Notes: a model not told the origin generated them from the letters alone. A DNA stretch of 64,000 bases from Nocardiopsis gilva YIM 90087 (GCF_002263495.1 NZ_CP022753.1:868001-932000); one strand, 5' to 3'; shown: positions 11,593 through 20,401, counted from the first letter of the stretch. Made by a program: numbers and translations.

Positions 11593-13081
11593 GTGCGGCG
11601 GGGGCGCGCGGCAGGCGGATGACGACGTCCAGCCCGTGGCCGGTGCCGTCCGGCCGCGGCAGTCCCGACTCCAGGCGCAGCTCGCCGCCCGCGCCGCGGA
11701 CCAGCTCGGCGCAGATGGCCAGGCCCAGCCCGGTGCCGTCGGTGTTCTGGTGCTTGGCCGCGCGCCAGAAGCGGCGCAGCGCACCGGCGCGCTCCTCGTC
11801 GGTCAGGCCGACGCCGTCGTCGGACACGTGCAGCTCGACCAGGTCCGGGCCGCTGTCGGCGGACGCCGCCGCCCCATCGTGCGCACCGTCATCCGCGCCA
11901 TCCACCGCGGACCGCGCGGGAGCGTCGCTCCGGTCGGCCGACCGCACCCGCAGCTCCACCCGGCTCCCGTCCGACAGTCGGCCGGCGTTGGTCATCAGCT
12001 CGTCCAGCACGCTGCCCAGCCCGCCGGGCGGTGCCATCAGCCGAAGCCCGTCCGGCACCCGTGTCTCGACGGTGATGCCCCGCTGTGCGCCGAGCACCCG
12101 CCACCGTGCGGCGTGCGCGTCCAGCACGGTGTCCAGGTCCACCGGCTCCGCCCCGCTGAAACTCTCCAGCCGCGTCATGGCGAGCAGCGAGTTCAGCATC
12201 CGGTGCATGGCCATGGCCTCCTCCACGGCGTCCTGGTGTGCCGCGCGGGCGTCCGGGCCGGTGAGGAAGGGAGCCAGGTTCTCCACGGCCAGCCGCAGGC
12301 TCGCCAGCGGGTTGCGGAGCTGGTGAGAGGCGTCGGACACGAACGCCCGCTGGCGCTGTACGGCCTTCTGCACCACGTCCACCATCGCGTTGAACGACTC
12401 CGCGAGACGGCGCAGCTCCGGCGGGCCGCCCGCGGCATCGGCGCGGACCGACAGATCGCCCTGGGCGACCGCGGCGGTGGCGTCGTCGAGCCGCTGCACC
12501 GGTCGCAGCACCCAGCGCGACAGCGGCCACGCGGATGCGGCGAGCCCGGTCAGCGGCACCAGGCTCAGCAGTGACAGCCCCGCCCAGTCGACGAGGATGG
12601 CCGCGCGCAACCGGTCGGTCGGCGACACCAGCACCACGACCCCGGCCACCTCGCTGTCCCGTCCGATCGGCTCCGCCAGGACCAGCGGGTCGGACTCCCA
12701 CGGCCACACCGCGGTGGGCGGCTCCGGGCGGAACCCGGCGAGGGCGGGGGTCATCACCTCGCGCGCCCGGGCGCCGTCCAGCAGCTCGGCGGCCTGGTCC
12801 GTGGGAACGGACGCGACCACCACCTCGCCCGCGGGATCGGCCACCGCGACGTCGATGCCGTACAGCTCCTCGTACCGCTTCAGCTCGCTGTCCAGGGCCT
12901 CCAGCCGGCCGGTGCGCATGGCGGTGTCGCCGAGGGAGGCGAACCGGCCGACATCACTGAGCCGGTCCACATAGACCTGCTGGGTCTCCTGCTGCGCCAT
13001 GACCGTTCCGAGCGGCAGGGCGAGCGCCGCCACCAGCAGGAACGCCATCGGCACCAGGATGAACAGCAGCCTCCGCAGCAC
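11582..13081 (-). CDS. sensor histidine kinase
   Basis: Membrane-bound sensor kinase of a two-component system, 499 residues. Order: N-terminal membrane helix (about 4-26), extracytoplasmic sensor (about 27-160), second helix (about 165-190), HAMP linker, HisKA with ASHQLRNPLAS providing the phosphorylated histidine, and HATPase with LMTNAG, SDDGVGL and GTGLGLAI. It starts at GTG 13081, three bases after the stop of its response regulator, so the two are co-transcribed. The signal sensed is not evident from the sequence. Confidence 0.93.
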   Translation of the reverse strand: MLRRLLFILVPMAFLLVAALALPLGTVMAQQETQQVYVDRLSDVGRFASLGDTAMRTGRLEALDSELKRYEELYGIDVAVADPAGEVVVASVPTDQAAELLDGARAREVMTPALAGFRPEPPTAVWPWESDPLVLAEPIGRDSEVAGVVVLVSPTDRLRAAILVDWAGLSLLSLVPLTGLAASAWPLSRWVLRPVQRLDDATAAVAQGDLSVRADAAGGPPELRRLAESFNAMVDVVQKAVQRQRAFVSDASHQLRNPLASLRLAVENLAPFLTGPDARAAHQDAVEEAMAMHRMLNSLLAMTRLESFSGAEPVDLDTVLDAHAARWRVLGAQRGITVETRVPDGLRLMAPPGGLGSVLDELMTNAGRLSDGSRVELRVRSADRSDAPARSAVDGADDGAHDGAAASADSGPDLVELHVSDDGVGLTDEERAGALRRFWRAAKHQNTDGTGLGLAICAELVRGAGGELRLESGLPRPDGTGHGLDVVIRLPRAPAAPLR

Positions 13082-13084
13082 CGG

Positions 13085-13762
13085 TCACGCCGACCCTGAC
13101 TCGTCGACCAGGCGGTAGCCGACGCCGCGCACGGTCCGGATGCGCACGGTGTCGTGGAGCTTGCCGCGCAGGGCCGCGATGTGGGTGTCGAGGGTGCGGG
13201 AGGAGGATTCCCAGGCCGAGCCCCACACCTGGTCGAGGATGAGGTCCCGGCTCACCACAGCGGGCGAGCGCGACGTGAGCAGTGCGAGGAGGTCGAATTC
13301 CTTGCGGGTCAGGGCGAGGGAGGCTCCGGCGAGGTCGGCCTCGCGGGCGCCCATGTCGAGGGTGAGGGAGCCCAGTCGCAGCGGGGGCTCGTCGTCGTGG
13401 CTGGCGCGGGCGGTGCGGGTGCGGCGCAGCACGGCGTCGATGCGGGCCAGGAGCTCGGCGATGCCGAACGGTTTGACGACGTAGTCGTCGGCGCCGCTGC
13501 GCAGTCCCCGGACGCGCTCGCGCTCCTCGGCACGCGCGGTGACGGCGATGATCGCGGTCTGGGGGCGCTCGCGCAGGCGGCGGAGGACGTCGATTCCGTC
13601 GGCGTCGGGAAGCCCCAGGTCGAGGAGGACGACGTCGGCCGCCGGGGCGCGCATCACCGCTTCGGCCGTCGCCACGCGGGTGACCTCATAGGAGGCGTTG
13701 CGGAGCGCGGTGACCAGGCCTCGGGCCACGCGGTCGTCGTCCTCCACCACCAGGATGCGCAT
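13085..13762 (-). CDS. OmpR/PhoB-family response regulator
   Basis: DNA-binding response regulator, 225 residues, partner of the downstream kinase. The receiver domain has the acidic pocket VEDDD, phospho-acceptor Asp48 in VLLDLGLPDADG and the VVKPF lysine. The C-terminal winged helix (about 128-222) contains LTRKEFDLLALL and the recognition helix region SSRTLDTHIAALRGKL with VRTVRGVGYRL. ATG start; first gene of the pair. Confidence 0.95.
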   Translation of the reverse strand: MRILVVEDDDRVARGLVTALRNASYEVTRVATAEAVMRAPAADVVLLDLGLPDADGIDVLRRLRERPQTAIIAVTARAEERERVRGLRSGADDYVVKPFGIAELLARIDAVLRRTRTARASHDDEPPLRLGSLTLDMGAREADLAGASLALTRKEFDLLALLTSRSPAVVSRDLILDQVWGSAWESSSRTLDTHIAALRGKLHDTVRIRTVRGVGYRLVDESGSA

Positions 13763-13956
13763 AGTGGGTCATCGTAGAACCCCGAGACCGCCGACGCCGC
13801 CTCGCGGCCGCGCCCGGCCACGGTCCTGCCAGGGCGCCGGCCGGAGCGGGAGGGGACGCGCGCGGGGGAACCGCACGAGCGCGATCCGTGAAGAGCGCGA
13901 TCCCCGGTGCCCCGCTCCGGCCGTGGCGCGTGGGGCGCCGTGGGCCTGAGCGGGCC

Positions 13957-14208
13957 CTAGTTCCACAGGCGGCGCATCGTCCAGTCGGCGGTGGCCGTGT
14001 CGAGCGTGATGTCGGCGATCGCGGGCTCGCCGTGGTCGGATTCGGCGGCGACCCGTACCAGGCGGATGTCGGCCTCGGGCGTGCCGGGAGCCGAGTTCCA
14101 GGTTCCGATGACGCGCCGGACCCGGAACATCCGGCCGCGCCAGGAGAAGAAGGCGGGGTGGCCGCCCATGGACGCTCTGACGTCGATCCGTTCGTTGTAG
14201 AGACTCAC
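13957..14208 (-). CDS. small DUF6504-like protein under SOS control
   Basis: An 83-residue basic-start protein with the core FFSWRGRMFRVRRVIGTW, a segment I associate with the DUF6504 family; that family is often encoded with imuB and dnaE2 in actinobacterial SOS mutagenesis cassettes (recollection, not searched). The GTG start at 14208 is only 12 bases from a perfect actinobacterial LexA box, which independently links the gene to DNA damage. No imuB or dnaE2 is visible next to it. Biochemical function unknown. Confidence 0.7.
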   Translation of the reverse strand: MSLYNERIDVRASMGGHPAFFSWRGRMFRVRRVIGTWNSAPGTPEADIRLVRVAAESDHGEPAIADITLDTATADWTMRRLWN

Positions 14209-14220
14209 CCTGGCATTCTA

Positions 14221-14236
14221 TCGAACACGTGTTCGA
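14221..14236 (-). promoter_or_regulatory. LexA binding site (SOS box)
   Basis: TCGAACACGTGTTCGA is a perfect 16-bp palindrome matching the actinobacterial SOS box TCGAAC-N4-GTTCGA. It lies 12 bases upstream of the GTG of the minus-strand DUF6504-like gene, where LexA would block transcription. Confidence 0.88.
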
Positions 14237-14432
14237 TGTAGCAGCAGGTGCGTGAAGCTGTCTCGCGTCTCTCACCCTAGGGGCCGGTGCGGTCCCGGCA
14301 CTGCCGACCGCGTGTCCCCGCGTCGGCCGGGCGCCCTCGACCGGCGGGAACGCGGGGACGAGTCGATGATCACCTGCCCCTTCCCGGCGTGTCGGGCAGG
14401 TGACCCGGTAGCGGGGGCGGGCCACCGGGACG

Positions 14433-14450
14433 AGACCGACCGGCCGGTCT
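14433..14450 (+). promoter_or_regulatory. putative TetR operator and -10 element
   Basis: AGACCGACCGGCCGGTCT is a near-perfect palindrome, followed three bases later by TATCCT as a possible -10 (14453-14458), 41 bases before the TetR gene. This layout suggests autorepression; it is inferred from symmetry and position only. Confidence 0.5.
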
Positions 14451-14498
14451 GCCTATCCTGGAAGCGGCTGGTCAGCACAAGGGGAGACGGGGCGACGC

Positions 14499-15140
14499 AT
14501 GGGGAATCCGCGGGACGAGCGCCCGGAGCACGGCCAGGACCGTTCCTCGTCGGGGTCGGGCGAGGGGAGTGCCGCCTCGGTCCCGGACCGGCTGCTGTCC
14601 GCCGCCACGCGGTTGTTCGCCGAACGCGGCTACGAGCGGACCTCGGTACGGGAGATCGTGGAGGCGGCCGGGGTCACCAAGGGGGCGATGTACCACTACT
14701 TCGCCTCGAAGGACGACCTTCTGTTCGCCGTCTACCAGCGCGTCCTCGCCATGCAGATGCGTCGACTGGAGGAGTTCGCGACGGCCGAGGGGCCGATCGC
14801 GGAGCGGCTGAGAGCGGCCGCCGCCGACGTTGTCCACACGACTGTGGACAACCTCGAAGACACCGTGATCTTCCAGCGGTCGCTGCACATGCTCTCTCCG
14901 GAACGGCAGAACGAGGTGCGCAAGGAGCGGCGCCGCTACCACGAGCGGTTCCGGGAGATGATCGAGGACGGCCAGCAGATCGGGGTCTTCCGCACCGACA
15001 TCCCGGCCGACATCGTCGTCACCCAGTACTTCGGCGCCGTGCACCACCTGGGCATGTGGTACCGCCCCGACGGCGAGCTCACCGGGGCCGCAGTCGGGGA
15101 CTACTTCGCCGACCTGCTGCTGAACGGGCTGCGGCCATAG
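14499..15140 (+). CDS. TetR/AcrR family transcriptional regulator
   Basis: Cytosolic repressor, 213 residues. After a polar N-terminal tail (1-27) the HTH is clear: LLSAATRLFAERGYERTSVREIVEAAGVTKGAMYHYFASKDDLL (start shown in two parts here: LLSAATRLFAERGYE and VREIVEAAGVTKGAMYHYF). The C-terminal ligand domain is all-helical and not specific enough to name a ligand. AAGGGGAG lies upstream of the ATG. The palindrome at 14433 is a likely operator. The neighbouring DivIVA-repeat gene is convergent, so its target is not obvious. Confidence 0.9.
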   Translation: MGNPRDERPEHGQDRSSSGSGEGSAASVPDRLLSAATRLFAERGYERTSVREIVEAAGVTKGAMYHYFASKDDLLFAVYQRVLAMQMRRLEEFATAEGPIAERLRAAAADVVHTTVDNLEDTVIFQRSLHMLSPERQNEVRKERRRYHERFREMIEDGQQIGVFRTDIPADIVVTQYFGAVHHLGMWYRPDGELTGAAVGDYFADLLLNGLRP

Positions 15141-15158
15141 AACCCCGGTGCGTGTGGG

Positions 15159-15941
15159 TCAGGGCTGCTCGTACCTGCGGAGTTCGTCGGCGAGGAGATC
15201 GAGGAAGGCGTCGACCTGCGCGGGGTCGTACCCCGGCCGGGCGCGCGTGGTGCCGAACTGGACCCGCTCGACCTGCGCGGGGGTGAGCAGCGCGCGGTCG
15301 GGTCGCCCGTTGAGGAGGGCCTCCAGGGTGACCTCGGCGCTGTCGAGGAAGTCGTCGACCTCCTGTTCGTTGTAGCCGGTGGTCAGGCGGGTCGTCGCGA
15401 ACTCCTTGTTGCGGACGTCCTCCGGCGTCATCCGGGGCCGCTCCCGCGGCGTCTCGCCGTAGGCCGGGCCCGCGGCCCCGGGCGGCGGCTGCGACGCGCC
15501 GATCGGTGGCTGCGCGGGCCGCATCGGCGGTTGCGCGGGTCCACTCCCTGGTGCTTGCGCAGCACCAGGCGCTCCATAGGGAGAGGGCGGCTGTGGCCCC
15601 TGCGGGTGCTGTTGGGCGTAGGGGTGCTGCGTCGGCCGGCGCGCCGCCCCGGCGGTCGCTCCGCTGCTCAGCCCGCGAGCGCGCAGGTCATCGACGATGA
15701 CGTCGAGGAAGTCGTCGACCTCGTCCTCGTTGTATCCGGGGCTGAGGCGCGTGCTCCGGAACCGGGCAGCCTGCACCTCCTCCGCGGTGATCAGCGGCCC
15801 GCTCTGCGGGCCGCCCTGCAGCGCCATGAGCGTGGCCTCGACGCGGTCCAGGAGGTCGTCGACGTCCTCTTCGTTGTATCCGGGGCGAAGACGCACCACA
15901 TGGAACTGCTTGTTGCGGACGTCCGCAGGTGTCAGAGCCAT
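15159..15941 (-). CDS. DivIVA-domain repeat protein (four units)
   Basis: A 260-residue protein with four copies of the short DivIVA N-terminal unit (F..TRL.PGYNE.EVDDFLD), near residues 8-40, 58-90, 172-205 and 225-257. Units 2 and 3 are separated by a long Pro/Gln/Ala-rich linker (about 100-165). Family DivIVA proteins bind curved membrane at poles and septa through one such unit followed by coiled coil; here coiled coil is absent and the membrane-binding unit is multiplied. The adjacent upstream gene encodes a second four-unit protein. Likely a cell-envelope or polar-growth accessory factor. Confidence 0.8.
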   Translation of the reverse strand: MALTPADVRNKQFHVVRLRPGYNEEDVDDLLDRVEATLMALQGGPQSGPLITAEEVQAARFRSTRLSPGYNEDEVDDFLDVIVDDLRARGLSSGATAGAARRPTQHPYAQQHPQGPQPPSPYGAPGAAQAPGSGPAQPPMRPAQPPIGASQPPPGAAGPAYGETPRERPRMTPEDVRNKEFATTRLTTGYNEQEVDDFLDSAEVTLEALLNGRPDRALLTPAQVERVQFGTTRARPGYDPAQVDAFLDLLADELRRYEQP

Positions 15942-15975
15942 GCCTATATTGTGCAGTCTTCACCTGATCAACGCG

Positions 15976-16536
15976 TTAATGCTGGTTGGGTGGATGCGAC
16001 CCGCCGTCGAGACGGTCGGCGAGACCGTCGATCAGGGAGGCGACCTGGCCCTCGTCATAGCCGCGGAAAACGACGTCGAAGCCTGCGGCGCGGGTCCGCA
16101 GGTCCTGGGCGGTGAGCGTGGCGGCACCGGGGCCGCCCCTCTTCACGGCGTCGACACTGGCGACCGCTTCGTTGACGACCTCCTCGACCTGCTGGCGGTC
16201 ATAGCCGCGAAGCACGATGTCGAGTTCGATCGCCTCCCGACGCGGGTCAAGCGAGGGGGAACCGCCGCCAAGCCTCTGGTGGAGAACCCCCACGACCTCC
16301 TTGACCTGGTCGATCTTGTAGCCGCGCAGGACAACGTCGAGAGCGTCGGCGTTCTCGCGCAGCTCCCGGGCGGTGAGGGTGACCGCGTCCGGGTTTCCGC
16401 CCTCCAGCGCCGTGACGCTGCCCATCGCCTCGCTGACCAGCTCCATGACCTGATGGCGGTCGTAGCCGCGAAAGACGACATCGAACTCGACGGGGTCCGG
16501 CAGGGGCGGCTCGGGGGAAGTGGGGGAATAACTCAT
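15976..16536 (-). CDS. second DivIVA-like repeat protein (four RGYD units)
   Basis: A 186-residue protein built of four related units with the core FDVVFRGYDRHQV, LDVVLRGYKIDQV, LDIVLRGYDRQQV and FDVVFRGYDEGQV, each followed by a helix and separated by short Ala/Thr linkers (LTARELR, LTAQDLR). The unit resembles the DivIVA N-terminal motif (x-RGYD..QVd). ATG at 16536 preceded by AGGA. It is transcribed just upstream of the other four-unit protein, 34 bases apart, so the two probably form an operon and may co-assemble. Confidence 0.75.
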   Translation of the reverse strand: MSYSPTSPEPPLPDPVEFDVVFRGYDRHQVMELVSEAMGSVTALEGGNPDAVTLTARELRENADALDVVLRGYKIDQVKEVVGVLHQRLGGGSPSLDPRREAIELDIVLRGYDRQQVEEVVNEAVASVDAVKRGGPGAATLTAQDLRTRAAGFDVVFRGYDEGQVASLIDGLADRLDGGSHPPNQH

Positions 16537-16588
16537 CCGGTCATCCTGCCCCACTCCGATCCGGCATGAATCGGTCGGGTGCCATGGG

Positions 16589-17470
16589 TCAGTCCCGTTG
16601 CAGGTAGCGCGCGATCCCCTCAGCGACGGCCCCTGCCGCCTCCTCCCGCCACTCCTCGTCCGCCAGCTTCTTCGCGTCGGCCGGGTTGCGCATGTTGCCC
16701 GCCTCCAGGAACACCTTCGGCACGGTGGAGAGGTTGAGGCCGCCCAGGTCGGTGCGCTCGTCCAGGCCGTCCTCGGCCAGGTAGTCGGCGTAGGGCAGCC
16801 CCGATCCCTCGCGGTAGGCGGCGCGCACGTCCTTGGCCAGCTGCCGCGACGGCTCGACGATGTCCTCGGTGAAGCCCTCCACCTCGCCCGGGGCGATGAG
16901 GTGGAAGCCGCGTCCGCTGGCCGGACCGCCGTCGGCGTGGATCGAGATGGCGGCGTCGGCCTCGGCGTCGTTGCCGATTTTCGCGCGTTCGTTGATGCAG
17001 GGGCCGACACCCTTGTCGTCGTCACGCGTGAGGACGACGGTGGCGCCTTCCGCCTCCAGCCGGTCGGCGAGGCGCTGGGAGAAGTCCCAGGTGAACGCGT
17101 GTTCGGCGTATCCGCCGTTGCTCTCGGCGCCGACGGTGTCGCACTCCTTCTTCGACGGCCCGGCGGGGACGAGCTTGTTGATCTCGTCGGGTGCGTCCTC
17201 GTTGCCGCCGTTGTGGCCGGGGTCGATGACGACGGTCATGTCGGCGAGCGGGCCCTTCGACGTGCGCTTGCCCTCGCTCTTATCCCCATCCCCGCCCGAT
17301 CCATCCGTCGGTGCCCCTGCGGGGGCGCCGCCCTCCCCGCCCGCTCGCGGATCCCCGGCGGCATCGGTGACGCGCGGCTCGGGGCGGTCGTCTCCGGCGA
17401 CGGCGCTGCACGCCGTGGAGGCGAGCGAGGCGAGCACGGCCACCGCGATGAGGGAGGTGCCGCGGGCCAT
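16589..17470 (-). CDS. N-acetylmuramoyl-L-alanine amidase, lipoprotein
   Basis: Zinc-dependent peptidoglycan amidase (Amidase_3) that cleaves the bond between MurNAc and the stem peptide. The 293-residue product has a signal peptide with lipobox LASTAC (cysteine about 20), a Gly/Asp/Pro-rich linker to about 85, and the catalytic domain with VIDPGHNGG (first Zn histidine), AISIHADGG (second Zn histidine) and FLEAGNMRN (catalytic Glu). ATG at 17470 follows AAGGCGGAG. It lies just upstream of the two DivIVA-repeat genes on the same strand, which hints at joint work at growth or division sites. Confidence 0.92.
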   Translation of the reverse strand: MARGTSLIAVAVLASLASTACSAVAGDDRPEPRVTDAAGDPRAGGEGGAPAGAPTDGSGGDGDKSEGKRTSKGPLADMTVVIDPGHNGGNEDAPDEINKLVPAGPSKKECDTVGAESNGGYAEHAFTWDFSQRLADRLEAEGATVVLTRDDDKGVGPCINERAKIGNDAEADAAISIHADGGPASGRGFHLIAPGEVEGFTEDIVEPSRQLAKDVRAAYREGSGLPYADYLAEDGLDERTDLGGLNLSTVPKVFLEAGNMRNPADAKKLADEEWREEAAGAVAEGIARYLQRD

Positions 17471-17661
17471 CGGTCGGAGCTCCGCCTTGCCGGTACGCGT
17501 GATCGTCAACGGATTCCTCGGGTCGGGAGGGCTGGATTTCCACCACAACCTAGCGGTTCGCGGCCGCGATCGAGGGAACATCTTGCCGTGGAGTCGCGTC
17601 ATATCTTGAAAGCCGACCCGATTCGCCTGGGGCGACATCGACGATCTTTGAGGTGAGGCCT

Positions 17662-18024
17662 GTGCGCAAGAGCAATCGCGCCGCCGCCGGTGCTGCCGCG
17701 TGGCAGATGGTGCACGATGGGACGAAGCCGGGGAAGCCATCCGTGTTCGCGCGCGCCGGAGCGGTCCCGCGCATGCTGGGGAACCGGGTTCGCGGCCAGT
17801 ACACCGAACTCCCCGCGTCGCGACTGGTGATGTTCCTGGTCGCGATCGCCTACATCGTGTCCCCGGTCGACCTCGTGCCGGAACTGCTCATCCCGATCCT
17901 CGGCTTCGCCGACGACATCGGCGTCGTCATCTGGCTCACGTCGAGCCTGCTGGGGGAGACCGAGCGCTACCTGGAGTGGGAGCAGCGTTCGACGCCCTAT
18001 GTCCAGGGCCGTGTCGTGGACTGA
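17662..18024 (+). CDS. YkvA (DUF1232) family protein
   Basis: Small predicted membrane protein of about 120 residues. The diagnostic DUF1232 core is MFLVAIAYIVSPVDLVPE followed by GFADDIGVVIW, two hydrophobic segments separated by acidic residues. Function of the family is unknown. GTG 17662 has GAGG eight bases upstream and is preferred over the GTG at 17653, which overlaps that site. Confidence 0.85.
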   Translation: MRKSNRAAAGAAAWQMVHDGTKPGKPSVFARAGAVPRMLGNRVRGQYTELPASRLVMFLVAIAYIVSPVDLVPELLIPILGFADDIGVVIWLTSSLLGETERYLEWEQRSTPYVQGRVVD

Positions 18025-18179
18025 CCCCCTTCTCTCTCCCTCCTGTTCCTCCCTCGGCTCTTCGCGTCCGCTCCACGTTCGTTCGGGACAGGCCCCGCCA
18101 CCAGGCGGGACCTGTCCCCTATCACCCGCTTCCCGGCCTCGCCGTCGGCGCCGCGACCCCACACGCGTATGGTTTCTAG

Positions 18180-18196
18180 TTGCAAATCATTCGCAA
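18180..18196 (+). promoter_or_regulatory. Nur-type nickel-responsive operator upstream of nikA
   Basis: TTGCAAATCATTCGCAA fits the Streptomyces Nur box tTGCaa-N5-ttGCAA (TTGCAA-ATCAT-TCGCAA). It ends 13 bases before the ATG, so bound Nur would block initiation. The flanks extend the symmetry to CTAG...CTAG. A second copy precedes nikC. Confidence 0.8.
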
Positions 18197-18209
18197 CTAG
18201 TGGGGAAAC

Positions 18210-19790
18210 ATGAAGAGGTCCCGATCTCTCCTCGCCGTGGGCGCGTCCGTCGTGCTCCTCACCACCGCGTGTGCCGGTGGCGGCACCCAGGACGGTGCCG
18301 GGAGCGACACGCTCACCTACGCCCTGGGCGACGAACCCGACGTGCTCAACCCCGCCCTGGTCGACGAGCACCTCGACCCCGTCACGGAGATGGTCTTCCG
18401 CGGCCTCACCGGGCATGACGCGGACAACAAGATCGTCCCGGCACTGGCCGAGAGCTGGAAGATCAGCGACGACGAGCGGACCTACACCTTCTCCCTGCGC
18501 GACCGGGTGACCTGGCACGACGGTGAGCCCTTCACCGCCGACGACGTCGTCTTCACCATCGAGGGCATCCGCGACGGCGACTTTGTCACCAGCAACAAGT
18601 TCGCCGACGTCAAGGACGTCACCGCCGATGACGACCACACCGTCACCATCAAGCTCAGCGAGCCGGCGCCCGCCCTGCTGGACACGCTGGCCAACGGGAT
18701 CCTGCCCGAACACATCCTCGCCAAGACCGGGATCGACGACCCGGACTTCAACGAGCACCCCATCGGTACCGGCCCGTTCAAGCTCGACACCTGGAAGCAC
18801 GACGAGTACGCGACGCTCAGCGCGTTCGACGACTACTACGACGGTGCCCCGGGACTCGACGGCATCACCATCTCCTACGTTCCCGACGCGGCGACGCGGC
18901 TCATCAAGCTGAAGAACGGGGAGGTGGACGCCGCCTACCTCGAACCCCAGCAGGCCAAGGAGTTCGACGGTGACGGAGGCGATGGGGGCGACAACGGCAC
19001 CGAGGTGAAGGTGTGGCCCACCGCCGACTACCGGGCGGTCATGTTCAACATGACCGATGACCGGTTCAAGGACCCGGCGATCCGCCAGGCGATGAACTAC
19101 GCCGTCGACCGCGACGCGATCATCAAGAGCGTGCAGCACGGGTACGGCTCCCCGGCCACCGGGCCGCTCGACAAGAGCCCCTTCCACGCGGACGTCGCCG
19201 ACTACACCTTCGACCCGAAGCGGGTCGAGAAGATCATGACCGATGCCGGATACGAGAAGAACGACGACGGCATCTGGGCCAAGGACGACAAGCCCGTCGA
19301 GTTCGACCTCACCACCTTCGCCGAGGACGGCCTGCGCGCCTCCATGATCGAGGTGCTCGCGACCCAGCTGCGCGAGCAGGGCTTCGACGTGACCGCGAAG
19401 CCGGAGCCGCAGGATTCGGTGAAGTGGGACAAGCTGGAGACCTTCCTCATCGGGTGGGGCACGCCCTACGACCCGGACGGCGCGCTCTACGGCCCGTTCC
19501 ACTCCAGTGAGTCGCTGGCCAAGGGAGGCTCCAACTACGGCAGCTACGCCAACGACGACGCGGACAAAGCCCTGGAAGAGGGCCGTAGCACCAGCGACGA
19601 GAAGACGCGGAAGAAGGCCTACACCGACTTCCAGAAGGCCCTCGTCGAGGACCCCCCGTTCGTCTTCGTCTCCTACCTGGAGGCGGTCAACGCCGTCCCG
19701 TCGAACCTCGAGGGTCTACAGGAGCGCACGCTCGCCCACCACGGCTACGGGTTCTTCTGGAATGTTGAAGACTGGTCGTTCGCGAAGTAG
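18210..19790 (+). CDS. nikA: nickel ABC transporter substrate-binding lipoprotein (NikA-like)
   Basis: Family 5 (peptide/nickel) extracellular binding protein, 526 residues, with a signal peptide ending in lipobox LLTTAC and the usual segments PALAESWKISDD, FTLRD-like FSLRDRVTWHDGEPFTADDVVF and the IRQAMNYAVDRDAI hinge region. Family 5 proteins bind peptides, nickel or metallophore complexes; nickel is preferred because a Nur box sits on the promoter. A strong terminator closes the unit right after the stop, so the permease gene downstream is not simply co-transcribed. Confidence 0.85.
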   Translation: MKRSRSLLAVGASVVLLTTACAGGGTQDGAGSDTLTYALGDEPDVLNPALVDEHLDPVTEMVFRGLTGHDADNKIVPALAESWKISDDERTYTFSLRDRVTWHDGEPFTADDVVFTIEGIRDGDFVTSNKFADVKDVTADDDHTVTIKLSEPAPALLDTLANGILPEHILAKTGIDDPDFNEHPIGTGPFKLDTWKHDEYATLSAFDDYYDGAPGLDGITISYVPDAATRLIKLKNGEVDAAYLEPQQAKEFDGDGGDGGDNGTEVKVWPTADYRAVMFNMTDDRFKDPAIRQAMNYAVDRDAIIKSVQHGYGSPATGPLDKSPFHADVADYTFDPKRVEKIMTDAGYEKNDDGIWAKDDKPVEFDLTTFAEDGLRASMIEVLATQLREQGFDVTAKPEPQDSVKWDKLETFLIGWGTPYDPDGALYGPFHSSESLAKGGSNYGSYANDDADKALEEGRSTSDEKTRKKAYTDFQKALVEDPPFVFVSYLEAVNAVPSNLEGLQERTLAHHGYGFFWNVEDWSFAK

Positions 19791-19878
19791 CCACCTCCGC
19801 CCAGTCCGACCCGTGCAGGGGCCGGGCCGGACGCGCGGCGGGCCCGCCGGGGTAGGGCAGGGTCTCCCGTAGCGACTC

Positions 19879-19931
19879 GGGCCCCGGGGTTCGTGGGTCG
19901 CGCACAGCGGGACCCACGAACCCCGGGGCCC
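19879..19931 (+). terminator. strong hairpin terminator after nikA
   Basis: Perfect 21-bp inverted repeat (arms 19879-19899 and 19911-19931, 11-base loop), 89 bases past the nikA stop and only 20 bases before the next start codon. Confidence 0.8.
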
Positions 19932-19951
19932 CTCAAGGAGATGATCACCGG

Positions 19952-20401
19952 ATGGCCCACCTCGGTCTGGTCACCATCGTCGTCCGGGAGTACGACGAGG
20001 CCATCGACTTCTACGTCGGCAAACTCGGATTCGAACTGGTCGAGGACACCCGACTCGACGACGACTACGAAGGCAAGCGGTGGGTGGTCGTCGCCCCGAG
20101 AACCACGGAATGTGCAAACGCAGCGGAGGCAGGAAGGCCGACGAGTGCGCCGCCGCACGCCGGACTGCTGCTCGCCCGCGCGGTGACCCCGGAGCAGCGG
20201 GCGCGGATCGGCGACCAGACCGGCGGACGCGTCGGCCTGTTCCTGTACACCGACGACTTCGACGCCGACCACGCCCGCATGCGCGCGGCCGGAGTCGACT
20301 TCGCGGAGGAGCCGCGGCACGAGCGCTATGGCACGGTCGCCGTCTTCCGGGACCTTTACGGCAACCGCTGGGACCTCATCCAGCGGCGAGACGAGGGGTG
20401 A
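19952..20401 (+). CDS. VOC (glyoxalase/bleomycin-resistance) family protein
   Basis: A 149-residue vicinal-oxygen-chelate protein with two beta-alpha-beta-beta-beta modules: LVTIVVREYDEAIDFYVGKLGFELVEDT (begin LVTIVVREYDEAIDFY) and the closing FRDLYGNRWDLIQ. Between VVVAP and GLLLARA there is a lower-GC stretch of about 18 residues (RTTECANAAEAGRPTSAPPH region) that looks inserted relative to typical family members. Function could be detoxification or a metal-dependent isomerase or dioxygenase; substrate unknown. It lies inside the nik locus between terminator and nikB, an odd position. Confidence 0.85.
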   Translation: MAHLGLVTIVVREYDEAIDFYVGKLGFELVEDTRLDDDYEGKRWVVVAPRTTECANAAEAGRPTSAPPHAGLLLARAVTPEQRARIGDQTGGRVGLFLYTDDFDADHARMRAAGVDFAEEPRHERYGTVAVFRDLYGNRWDLIQRRDEG

